From NCBI RefSeq assembly GCF_011683915.1, contig NZ_JAAQPH010000012.1, positions 124,001 to 188,000 of the forward strand: a stretch of DNA of 64,000 nt, given 5' to 3'. Positions 8,690-16,325 of the stretch are shown here, piece by piece (position 1 is the first letter of the stretch; each line of letters opens with the position of its first letter). Source of the DNA: Pelagibius litoralis. GTDB taxonomy: Bacteria; Pseudomonadota; Alphaproteobacteria; Kiloniellales; Kiloniellaceae. A model generated the notes under the pieces. That model was not told the origin of the DNA. It searched no databases and saw only the letters and a program-made list of their open reading frames with translations. A program made the translations under genes and the position numbers.

Positions 8690-10360
8690 TCAGCGTCCTT
8701 CCACGGTCCAGTCCTCGACCCAAAGCGAAGAGGAAGCCATCTGCCCGGTCGGGCGCACGCCCCTCAGCCACTTGGGCATGACATAGGCGTTGGCGCGCCA
8801 GTAAAGCGAAATCACCGGCACTTCCTCGGCATAGATCTGCTGGATGCGCGACCACATCGCTTTGCGTTTCGGCCGGTCGAGTTCCAGGTTGATGGCCTCG
8901 ATCAGGGCGTCCATCTCGGCGTTGCGAAAGCCCGTGTAGTTCTGCCCGGACCAGCCGTTCTCCTCGCTCGGGATTTCCTCGGAGTGCAGGGTCGTGCGCG
9001 GAATGTGCTCCGGCCCCTTGCCCCAGGCGAACATGGCGAGGCCGGTGAAACGGCGGTGATGCACGGTCTGCCCAAAGAAAACGCGCGGTGGTTCATTGCG
9101 CACGCGCATGTCGATGCCAACCTGACGCCACTGGCTCTGCAGCACCTGCTGCACCAGCTCGCGGATGCGGTTGCCGGCTGTGGTCATGAATTCCAGGCGC
9201 AGCGGCTCGCCCGCGGCGTTGTGACGTATACCGTTTCTGATGTCGCTCCAGCCGGCGGCGTCGAGCAACTCGCCGGCCTTTTTCGGATCGTAGCTGTACG
9301 TCTTGATCTCCGGATCGTGAACCCAATCGAGCGGCGAGACTCCGGAATGGGCCACCGGCTGGCGCCCGGCGAAGAGCCTTTCACTGATCGCTTCGCGGTC
9401 GATGGCGTAGATCAGCGCCTGGCGCAGGGTCTTGTCCTGCAGGATGGGGTTCTCCAGCATCAGGTCGATGTGCTCGTAGAGCAGGCCGGGTTCGTAGACG
9501 ATCTGGTAGTCGTCGCCGTGGCGCTTTTCAAAGGCCAGGGCCTGGTCGAGGCTGAGCCCCAGTTCGCCGGAGATCATGTCGATGTTGCCGGAGAGCAGAT
9601 TGGCCTCCAGCGCCGTCGTTTTCTCAATGGTCAGCAGGACGATGCGATCGAAGGCGGGCTTTTTGCCCCACCAGGTATCGTTGCGCTCCAGCGTGATGCG
9701 CGATCCCGGAATCGCCTCGGTGATACGATAGGGGCCGAAGTAGAGGCCCGGGTTGGTCGGGTCATTGTCGAAGGCGGTGCGGTTCTTGTAATCGTCCGGA
9801 GCGGCCTCGAAGACCGGCCCGTCGATATGCGCGGGCAGCAGCTTGAAGTCGTTGATTGCGGCATATTCGAAGGAGACGCGGTCGGCGTGGACGACGAAGG
9901 TTTTCTCGTCGATCACGTCGATCGAAAGCATGCGCCGATAGAGTTCCGCGTTGCCGATGCCCGCCTGCTCATGCCGGCCGACTTTCCAGGTAAAGACGAC
10001 GTCGGCGGTGGTGACCGGGGTGCCGTCACCCCAGGTCGCTTGCGGCTGGATGCGATAGGTCAGGGCGATCCCGCGGCCGTCGCCGGCGCCCTCCACGCCG
10101 TCGGGCAGAGGCTCCGGTACGGCTGTCCCCGCCTCGATCGACGGCAGTTCGACACAGAGCATACAGATTAGCTGCCACTCGTGATCATAGACCGTCATCG
10201 GGCGCCGGGTCATTGATCGCACGTAAGACTTGGCGACCGAGGGATCTATGTTCGGGTGCAGCGTCGTCGGATACTGCGACAGGCCGATGCGCAGTTCCTC
10301 ACCCGCCGCAGCGGTGGTGCCCGTGACCGCAAAGATGATCGCCAGGAGTAGCTTTCGCAT
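8690..10360 (-). CDS. ABC transporter substrate-binding protein, family 5 (peptide/opine type)
   Basis: A periplasmic binding protein of about 556 residues with a cleavable signal peptide (MRKLLLAIIFAVTGTTAAA). It has SBP_bac_5 features: an early LHPNIDPSVAKSYV stretch, the WGDGTPVTTADVVFTW motif, and the LRQALIYAIDREAI motif in the second lobe. It delivers ligand to the DppB/DppC-like pair downstream. ATG 10360 is preferred over GTG 10366 because it gives a cleaner signal peptide and a reasonable AGGG ribosome-binding site. The ligand is unknown; peptides are only the family default. Confidence 0.93.
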   Translation of the reverse strand: MRKLLLAIIFAVTGTTAAAGEELRIGLSQYPTTLHPNIDPSVAKSYVRSMTRRPMTVYDHEWQLICMLCVELPSIEAGTAVPEPLPDGVEGAGDGRGIALTYRIQPQATWGDGTPVTTADVVFTWKVGRHEQAGIGNAELYRRMLSIDVIDEKTFVVHADRVSFEYAAINDFKLLPAHIDGPVFEAAPDDYKNRTAFDNDPTNPGLYFGPYRITEAIPGSRITLERNDTWWGKKPAFDRIVLLTIEKTTALEANLLSGNIDMISGELGLSLDQALAFEKRHGDDYQIVYEPGLLYEHIDLMLENPILQDKTLRQALIYAIDREAISERLFAGRQPVAHSGVSPLDWVHDPEIKTYSYDPKKAGELLDAAGWSDIRNGIRHNAAGEPLRLEFMTTAGNRIRELVQQVLQSQWRQVGIDMRVRNEPPRVFFGQTVHHRRFTGLAMFAWGKGPEHIPRTTLHSEEIPSEENGWSGQNYTGFRNAEMDALIEAINLELDRPKRKAMWSRIQQIYAEEVPVISLYWRANAYVMPKWLRGVRPTGQMASSSLWVEDWTVEGR

Positions 10361-10437
10361 TTGCACGCCCTTTTTTCCGCCGGCTCAGGTTATCCCGTAA
10401 GTCTAGCCGACCCCGGGCAGAAGGCGAAGGGATTGCA

Positions 10438-11430
10438 TCAGAGCCAGCCACGCTCCTTGAAATAGCGCGCCGCGCCCTCATGCAAAGGGGCGGAGAGGCC
10501 GTCGCGCACCATGCGCTCGGGTTGAAGCCCGGCAAAGGCAGGGTGCATGCGCCGGAAGCTGTCGAGATTTTCAAAGACTGCCTTGGTAACCGCATAAATC
10601 GTGTCTGCATCCACTTTGGCGGAGGTCACCAGGGTCGCCTTCACGCCGAAGGTCGTCACATCGTCGCGATTGCCGGAATAGAGCCCGCCGGGCACGGTGG
10701 TAAAGGCGTAGTAGGGCCTTGCTGCGACCAGTTTCTCGATCTCAGGGCCGGAGACTTCGGCGATCACGGCGTCGCAGAGGCGAACGGCCTGTGCCACGGA
10801 ATCATTGGGATGACCCACGGTATAGACCAATGCCTGCACCCGGTCGTGACAGAGCGCCAGGGATTGCTGACTGGCGGGCAGCTCTTCGCTGAGGCTGAAC
10901 GACGATTTGGTCCAGCCCATCGCCTGCATCACCACCTCCATGGTGCCGCGTTGGCCGGAACCCGGATTGCCGATGTTGACGCGCCGGCCTTCGATATCGC
11001 GCAGGTGGCGGATTCCCGAATCCCGGCGGACCACCAGGGTGAATGGCTCGCCATGAACGGAGAAGACAGAGCGCAGGTCCGGGTCCGGCTTTGCCGATGA
11101 AAAGCGGCTGCTGCCATTGACGGCATGGAATTGCCAATCCGACTGGGCCACGGCCAGTTGGAGCTGGCCCGCGCGTACTGCCTTTAGATTGGAAATCGAT
11201 CCGGCGGTCGAGGGCGCGTTGCAGGCGATGCCGTGTTGAGCCTGCGATTGGTTGACAAGGCGGCAAACCGCCCGGCCGACCTGGTAATAAACGCCGGCAC
11301 GGCTGCCCGTTCCAATCGTCACTGCTTTGTCGGCCGCCCAGGCCGCAGTGCCTGGCTGACCGGTCAGGCAGGCCAGCGTCAGACTGATGCAGAGGCCCTT
11401 CAGGCCCGATTTGTAGATCCCTTCCGGCAT
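10438..11430 (-). CDS. TAXI-family TRAP transporter solute-binding protein (orphan)
   Basis: A 330-residue secreted binding protein with an N-terminal signal peptide ending near GTAAWAA. The TAXI signature VTIGTGSRAGVYYQVG, the block APSTAGSISNLKAVRAGQLQLAVAQSDWQFHA (split here: APSTAGSISNLKAVRAG and AVAQSDWQ), and GNPGSGQRGTMEVVMQAMGW are all recognisable. It closely resembles the binding protein at 44317 in the same window, but no TRAP permease is next to it. It probably uses a permease encoded elsewhere, possibly the fused permease at 45462. It follows the peptide ABC binding-protein gene after 77 bp on the same strand and could be read from its own promoter. Confidence 0.92.
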   Translation of the reverse strand: MPEGIYKSGLKGLCISLTLACLTGQPGTAAWAADKAVTIGTGSRAGVYYQVGRAVCRLVNQSQAQHGIACNAPSTAGSISNLKAVRAGQLQLAVAQSDWQFHAVNGSSRFSSAKPDPDLRSVFSVHGEPFTLVVRRDSGIRHLRDIEGRRVNIGNPGSGQRGTMEVVMQAMGWTKSSFSLSEELPASQQSLALCHDRVQALVYTVGHPNDSVAQAVRLCDAVIAEVSGPEIEKLVAARPYYAFTTVPGGLYSGNRDDVTTFGVKATLVTSAKVDADTIYAVTKAVFENLDSFRRMHPAFAGLQPERMVRDGLSAPLHEGAARYFKERGWL

Positions 11431-11605
11431 GAACAGCGCCCCCCAAAAATGCGGTTCCGCAAGGCCTTAGCGACAGCTCGACAGCCATGTTAAGGCGCAG
11501 CCCGCTCTGCAGCGCTGCGCCGTGTTGTCGTCTCACATCGGGAAGTTTAGCACCATAAGCTTAGCAAGTGTACCGGTTGAACCAAGGCTGCCCCGGTGCG
11601 TTTAT

Positions 11606-12166
11606 CTAAGCGGTAGAGGCCTGATCCCAGGCGATGATATCTTCATAGAGCGCAGAGAAACGCTCGTCTTCGCGCCGCTCGAAGAGGGGGTCTTCGATCG
11701 GTTTCAGCTGTCCGGCGATCGTGCTCCAGTCTTCGGGCTTAAGGCTGCGCTGTGCTGCCGGGAAAAAGAGCTTCTCCTCCATCATGATGTGGCGCCGATA
11801 GGCACTGAGGAATTCGCTTGCGACCTCTTGTACGGACTTCCTCTCGACCGGGATGTCCTGCTGCACCGTTCGGATGGCGGCGGCAAAGCGCCGGGTATGT
11901 ATAGCAAGCGCTTCATGCTCCTCGCGGAGATCCTTGGTGCCTGCAAGAGCCTCCGGATTGCGTAACTTGAGCCGGTCGAAGACCAGGTCTTCCAGTGGAT
12001 GGTGATGTAGGTCGGGATATGACAGGCAATAGTAGATAACCCCGTCCAGGATATCGAAATCCACCGGCTTGCCTTCGTCAAAGCTGGAGAGCTGCCGCTC
12101 TAGCGCGTCGAGCAACTTGGTCATCCGCGAATGATCGCTACGCAGGGATTCGATGACACCGGCCAT
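11606..12166 (-). CDS. Hemerythrin-domain protein (diiron, O2/NO-related)
   Basis: A soluble 186-residue four-helix protein. The candidate diiron ligands are spaced as in hemerythrins: His in RSDHSRM, the HHHPLED block, EEHEAL, and HIMMEEKLFFP. Hemerythrins bind O2 or NO or help repair iron-sulfur clusters under nitrosative stress. A perfect TTGA-N6-TCAA site lies 71-84 bp upstream of the ATG, which fits control by an FNR/CRP-family oxygen or NO sensor. It is divergent from phaZ. The C-terminal third (after EDWST) is variable and has no assigned role. Confidence 0.93.
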   Translation of the reverse strand: MAGVIESLRSDHSRMTKLLDALERQLSSFDEGKPVDFDILDGVIYYCLSYPDLHHHPLEDLVFDRLKLRNPEALAGTKDLREEHEALAIHTRRFAAAIRTVQQDIPVERKSVQEVASEFLSAYRRHIMMEEKLFFPAAQRSLKPEDWSTIAGQLKPIEDPLFERREDERFSALYEDIIAWDQASTA

Positions 12167-12236
12167 GGGTTTACCTTTGCGTGGAAGGGTCGCCTTAGTT
12201 GAAGCGTCAGCCTAGGTTTCGGTCGATGGCGGGGCA

Positions 12237-12250
12237 TTGACTTGAGTCAA
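12237..12250. promoter_or_regulatory. FNR/CRP-family box between the hemerythrin and phaZ genes
   Basis: TTGACTTGAGTCAA matches the FNR/FixK/Dnr consensus half-sites TTGA and TCAA with exactly six bases between them. It sits about 71 bp before the hemerythrin start and about 200 bp before the phaZ start in a divergent spacer. The distance and gene function suggest it controls hemerythrin. The match is seen directly; the regulator is inferred. Confidence 0.6.
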
Positions 12251-12450
12251 GGCCGGATTCCGGCCCAAAAGAAGGGCTTTCGGCAGGGTGACTTTTCGCT
12301 TCGCGCGACGCCGCCGCGAGTGATAGATTCCCGGCGCACGGCGGTTTGGAGCTCCTTTCCGGACCGCTTAACAGCTTGCCAACAAGACAGTGCTAAATTG
12401 GGGGGAGTGCCGAAAATGATCGGCACCGCAACTCTGGGGACCAAAGAAAC

Positions 12451-13719
12451 TTGCTTTATCATGCCTATGAGTTAACCCATGCTGCGGTCCGGCCTCTGCG
12501 GATGCAGTCCGATGCTCTGCAGTACCTTTGCCGCAGCGCTTTCAGCCCCGTTGCCTATACACCGGCCGGAAAGGCGATGGCCGCGGCCTGCGAAGTTTTC
12601 GAGAATGTGACCAGGCGCTACCGCAAACCGGCGTGGGGCATCGACGAGGTTGAAATCGACGGCCAGGCTGTGGGCGTTCATCCCGAGCTGGTTTACGGGA
12701 AGCTTTTTTGCGACCTGCTGCATTTCAAGCGCGACGAGAGCGTCACCGGCAAGCGCAAAGATCCGAAGGTCTTGATCGTTGCACCGCTTTCCGGACACTA
12801 CGCCACGCTGTTGCGCGGTACCGTAAAGGCGATGATCCCGGAGCATGAGGTCTACGTAACCGATTGGCGCGATGCCCGCGTGATGCCGCTGGCCTACGGG
12901 CGCTTCGATCTGGATGACGTCATCGACTATGTCATGGACTTTGTCCGCTTCATCGGCCCCGACACCCACGTCATCGCCGTGTGCCAGCCTGCGGTTCCCG
13001 TGCTGGCGGCAGCGGCGGTCATGGCGGCCAAGCGCGATCCACTGCAGCCGGCATCGATGACCTTGATCGGCGGCCCGATCGACACGCGGCGCAATCCGAC
13101 GGCAGTCAACGATCTGGCGGCATCGCGGCCTCTGTCCTGGTTCGAGCAGTCCGTCATTCTGTCGGTGCCGTTTCCCAACCCCGGTGCCATGCGCCGGGTG
13201 TATCCCGGCTTCGTTCAGTTGACCGGTTTTATGACCATGAACCTGGAACGGCATCTGGATGCCCACAGCGATCTCTTCCGGCACCTGATCGAAGGCGATT
13301 GCGATTCCGTCGAGCAGCACCAGGGTTTCTATGAAGAGTATCGCTCGGTAATGGACCTGACCGCCGAGTTCTACCTCCAGACCATCGAGACGGTGTTTCA
13401 GGAGCATGCCTTGCCCAAGGGCACCATGCGCCACCGCGGCGCTTTGGTCGATTGCGGCGAGATTCGAGATACCGCCTTGATGACGATCGAGGGCGAACTC
13501 GACGACATCTGCGGCCTGGGTCAGACCGAGGCTGCCCATGACCTCTGCCGCAACATCCCCGATGACGACCGGCACCACTACGTTCAACCGGATGTCGGCC
13601 ACTACGGGGTGTTCAATGGGCGGCGTTGGCGTGACGAGATTCAGCCGCGACTGAAGAAGATGATCCGGGCGACCGAACGCAGGCGCCGCAGTGCCGCCAA
13701 GCGTATCGCCGGAGCGTGA
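12451..13719 (+). CDS. phaZ: Intracellular polyhydroxyalkanoate depolymerase PhaZ
   Basis: A 422-residue alpha/beta-hydrolase that mobilises intracellular PHA/PHB granules. The N-terminus LYHAYELTHAAVRP is typical of the family, which supports the TTG start at 12451, preceded by GGGGA ten bases upstream. The lipase-box-like VCQPA provides the nucleophile Cys178, with Asp351 in GELDDICG and His384 in DVGHYGVFNG completing the triad; the spacing is close to that of the Ralstonia enzyme (Cys183/Asp355/His388). No PHA synthase or phasin gene is adjacent. It is transcribed divergently from the hemerythrin gene. Confidence 0.94.
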   Translation: MLYHAYELTHAAVRPLRMQSDALQYLCRSAFSPVAYTPAGKAMAAACEVFENVTRRYRKPAWGIDEVEIDGQAVGVHPELVYGKLFCDLLHFKRDESVTGKRKDPKVLIVAPLSGHYATLLRGTVKAMIPEHEVYVTDWRDARVMPLAYGRFDLDDVIDYVMDFVRFIGPDTHVIAVCQPAVPVLAAAAVMAAKRDPLQPASMTLIGGPIDTRRNPTAVNDLAASRPLSWFEQSVILSVPFPNPGAMRRVYPGFVQLTGFMTMNLERHLDAHSDLFRHLIEGDCDSVEQHQGFYEEYRSVMDLTAEFYLQTIETVFQEHALPKGTMRHRGALVDCGEIRDTALMTIEGELDDICGLGQTEAAHDLCRNIPDDDRHHYVQPDVGHYGVFNGRRWRDEIQPRLKKMIRATERRRRSAAKRIAGA

Positions 13720-13778
13720 TCTCGTTTTTAGAGATGCCCCTCAACTAAAGTGTGACAGGGCCTAAAGCGGGACGGGGG

Positions 13779-14438
13779 TCAGGCGCTGCGCTTTTGCAAT
13801 GGTTTGACGGTGCCCTGATCCGCCTCTTGGCGGCCGGCGGCTATGCCCGGCCTGTGGTAACGCCACACCGCCGCGGGGGGAATATTGTCCATCACCCAAC
13901 TGGCGCGGGTGCCGCGCAGGCCGAGACGTGTGAGGATGCGACGGGACACCGGCGACGCGGGTCCATAGGTGAATTGGACAAGGGTGCCGTCTTCACCGAG
14001 AACGGCCATGGCTTCGGAGATGATCTGCAGGCAGATCCTGTCGGGAATGGACAGAAGCGGCAGGCTCGAGACGATGGCCTTCACCTTTCCGACCCCTGCC
14101 GTGGCGAGCAGTCGGCGCAGCTTTGCCGCGTCGCCCTGAAGGACCTGCACGTCCGGGAAGCGCTGAGCTATAAGGCGGTGAAAGGTGGGGTCCCGCTCGA
14201 TCACGGTGATGCTCTGGCCTGGAAAGCCGGCATCCAGAAGCGCGGCCGTAATGTTGCCGGTCCCGCCGCCCAGCTCGATCACTGCGCCTTCGGCCTCGCG
14301 GTCGATCTCTGCAACCATTGCAGCAGCAAGGCTCTTGCCGCTGGGAATCACGGCACCCACGGCTTTTGGGTTGCGCAACCAACGGCCAAGAAAGCTCATA
14401 TTCCGGCGCAGGAGTGTCGGCCCTGAATTTGTCGGCAT
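13779..14438 (-). CDS. SAM-dependent methyltransferase, PmtA-like (phospholipid N-methyltransferase family)
   Basis: A class I Rossmann methyltransferase of about 219 residues. It has the family opening FLGRWLRNPKAVGAVIPSG, the SAM motif VIELGGGTGNIT, and the post-motif VSSLPLLSIPDRI. This pattern resembles the short PmtA-type phospholipid N-methyltransferases of alphaproteobacteria, which convert phosphatidylethanolamine to its methylated forms at the membrane, and also the rRNA-methylase-like relatives. ATG 14438 is used; a GTG at 14474 would add 12 residues. It is convergent with phaZ. Substrate assignment is by resemblance only. Confidence 0.8.
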   Translation of the reverse strand: MPTNSGPTLLRRNMSFLGRWLRNPKAVGAVIPSGKSLAAAMVAEIDREAEGAVIELGGGTGNITAALLDAGFPGQSITVIERDPTFHRLIAQRFPDVQVLQGDAAKLRRLLATAGVGKVKAIVSSLPLLSIPDRICLQIISEAMAVLGEDGTLVQFTYGPASPVSRRILTRLGLRGTRASWVMDNIPPAAVWRYHRPGIAAGRQEADQGTVKPLQKRSA

Positions 14439-14743
14439 TTGCCGGCCCGCTGTTGTTGACCCTGGCGGAGTCACTTTGTGGCCTGTTTTCTGACCGATTC
14501 AAGAAAGATCAGGAAAGAAAGGCGCCAGACGCCCCAGGCGCCCACGACTCCGCATGTCTAGAATACACCAGCTGTATATGGACTGTCTGCAAACGTCCAC
14601 AAGTGATCTTGTTGTGGCCGGCAGCCGGATTCTTGTCATTCAGCGAACGGTGAGAGCCCCGAAAAAGGCCTTTTCAGCCTCTCTCGGAGCTCCCTAGTTC
14701 GTTGTCATGTTCCACCCCCCGGTACCGCTTATAAGGTTGAAGA

Positions 14744-14932
14744 TCAGGCTTCGATATCGATCTTCAGGCCTCGATCGGTCTCCGGGTAGGGAAACCGCGG
14801 GGGTGGGTCCTTATGGACGGACTCCACGGGTCGCGCGGATTCTGACTTGGCGGCAGGTGGCGCCTCGGGCGCCACAGCCACCTGAGTCGCACCCCCATTA
14901 GCAAGGGGCGCGGGTGCTGTTTGGATCTGCAT
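14744..14932 (-). CDS. Small Ala/Pro-rich hypothetical protein, 62 aa
   Basis: A short frame preceded by a perfect AGGAGG Shine-Dalgarno five bases before the ATG (on the minus strand just past 14932), which is the main reason to accept it. The protein is low-complexity and Ala/Pro-rich, then Pro/Lys-rich, and ends in an ordered-looking RGLKIDIEA tail. It has no signal peptide, membrane helix or cysteine. No family is recognised. Its promoter would lie in the strongly AT-rich spacer at 14950-15110. Confidence 0.65.
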   Translation of the reverse strand: MQIQTAPAPLANGGATQVAVAPEAPPAAKSESARPVESVHKDPPPRFPYPETDRGLKIDIEA

Positions 14933-15278
14933 TTGAACCTCCTACAGTTCAGGCATCTATTCTGCCATATGCATGTACTATAGAAGATTGCTTAAGTAAA
15001 GATTTAAATAAAAAACCAATTATTACTTATTAATCTAAAATTTTATGGAAATTTATCTAAAGTTATACTCCGTTGCCAGGGTTTCTCAGCTTTTTTCGAT
15101 CCTTTTCTTGTTCTGTGCTTACCTTTGTAGGCATTGCCGGAGTAGCCAACTGAGCTGATTGTCTAATAATAATGTTGGGGAAGGCCATGCGGCGTCTTGT
15201 TTGAGCCAAGTCAAAGCCCTGGATCGCGAAGCGGACGACACTCAGTGAACCTGCATCATGTTCACGAGGAGAGGCGCC
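14933..15278. other. AT-rich intergenic region (346 bp)
   Basis: No coding frame is supported here. Bases about 14960-15060 are strikingly AT-rich compared with the GC-rich flanks, with runs such as TTTAAATAAAAAA, and probably contain divergent promoters for the small protein at 14744 and the secreted protein at 15279. An FNR-type box is at 15201-15214. No terminator or RNA gene was recognised. Confidence 0.5.
15201..15214. promoter_or_regulatory. FNR/CRP-family box upstream of a small secreted protein gene
   Basis: TTGAGCCAAGTCAA has the TTGA-N6-TCAA architecture of FNR/FixK/Dnr sites and lies 65 bp upstream of the ATG at 15279, a plausible activator position. It is the second site of this type in the window, sharing the half-sites and spacing of the one at 12237. 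The site is seen; regulation is inferred. Confidence 0.5.
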
Positions 15279-15590
15279 ATGCTCCGCCCCAAAACCCGGT
15301 TACTCACGTTTTTAGCGGCGCTCCTCGCCGTCCCCTCATACCCTGCGCTGCTTTCGGCGCAAGGGCTGGAGGAGGAATGGGGGCCGGTGCTGAGTGAGCA
15401 GATGCTGGTGGAGCACGACTGCGAGGTCGCCTTCTTCAGCCAGGTGGCGGTACGCGAAGTCAATGGCGATGTGATCGTCATCGCCAAGGTTCACTGCACC
15501 GATCAACGCAGCTTCGATGCCTACCGGCCGGGTTCTTTCGATCCCTTCCAGGTCAGCCCCTGCGAGAATCCGGCCAACCGTGTCTGCTGA
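15279..15590 (+). CDS. Small secreted hypothetical protein
   Basis: A 103-residue protein with a clear signal peptide (MLRPKTRLLTFLAALLAVPSYPALLSAQG). The mature part contains three cysteines (EHDCEVAF, KVHCTDQRS, SPCENPANRVC region) that could form disulfides in the periplasm. The start at 15279 is chosen over ATG 15258 because GGAGAGG lies just upstream and because it places the basic n-region of the signal peptide at the N-terminus. An FNR-type box sits upstream. No family is recognised. It is convergent with the yhhQ-like gene after 16 bp. Confidence 0.7.
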   Translation: MLRPKTRLLTFLAALLAVPSYPALLSAQGLEEEWGPVLSEQMLVEHDCEVAFFSQVAVREVNGDVIVIAKVHCTDQRSFDAYRPGSFDPFQVSPCENPANRVC

Positions 15591-15606
15591 GGTTCGGGTA
15601 AAGGCC

Positions 15607-16176
15607 TCAGTCGTAAGCCTGCGCCGCGGACTTTTTGTCGAACCGCGGCGGCAGCGCCGGCATCAGCAGCCGGAACGGCAGCAGCATAAGGGCGGTCATG
15701 GCCATCTTCACGGCAAAATCGCCCAGGGCCCAGGTCTGCCAGGGCAGCCCGGTTCCGACAAAGGCGATCGACCAGAAAAGGGCGGTATCGACAATCGACC
15801 CGACGGTCGAGGAAACCAGCGGCGCAGACCACCAGACACCGGAACGCAGGCGATTGAAGACCGCGACGTCGAGCAACTGGGCCACCAGGAAGGCGGAGCC
15901 GGAGGCGAGCGCGATGCGGGGATCGGCCAGCCAGAGCGAGAGGACGACCGCAAGGGCGAAGCCGGCACAGATCACCAGCCGGGCGGCGCGCGGCCCCATC
16001 GACCGATTGGTCAGATCGGTCACCAGGAAAGCCACGGGATAGGAGAAGGCGGCCCAGGTCAGCCAGTCATTGATGGCGAACTGCACGAGATAGTTCGAAA
16101 GCGCGACGATAACCGCCATCGCGGCGATTCCGGCGGCGATGCCGACGGTGGAGAAGGTAAAGCGCGCTTCGCTCAT
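15607..16176 (-). CDS. yhhQ: VUT/YhhQ-family queuosine-precursor transporter
   Basis: A 189-residue polytopic membrane protein with six or more helices. It has family motifs such as SNYLVQF, FSYPVAFLVTDLTNR and GSAFLVAQLLDVAVFNRLR, and GSIVDTALFWSIAF. YhhQ proteins import preQ0/preQ1 for queuosine tRNA modification. No que genes are adjacent, so it acts as a stand-alone salvage transporter. Confidence 0.9.
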   Translation of the reverse strand: MSEARFTFSTVGIAAGIAAMAVIVALSNYLVQFAINDWLTWAAFSYPVAFLVTDLTNRSMGPRAARLVICAGFALAVVLSLWLADPRIALASGSAFLVAQLLDVAVFNRLRSGVWWSAPLVSSTVGSIVDTALFWSIAFVGTGLPWQTWALGDFAVKMAMTALMLLPFRLLMPALPPRFDKKSAAQAYD

Positions 16177-16325
16177 GGCCGATCTGTCCTGGTTTTGGTC
16201 TGTTGTCCCCGGATATGCCCCAGGGGACTGAGCCTTGGGACTATGCCTTGCAACGGGCGGGTTTCCTAGCAGCCTGACGGGAGCAGGCCAACTGCTTTGT
16301 GGTCCTGCGCAGGACAGGAGGGGCC

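Noticed and set aside
8675-10171. Long plus-strand open frame (498 codons) opposite the peptide-binding protein gene
   Set aside because: The opposite strand encodes a convincing binding protein with signal peptide; the plus frame has no motifs.
12472-13602. Minus-strand open frame over phaZ
   Set aside because: PhaZ has the complete catalytic triad and family start on the plus strand; the minus frame has no recognisable domain.
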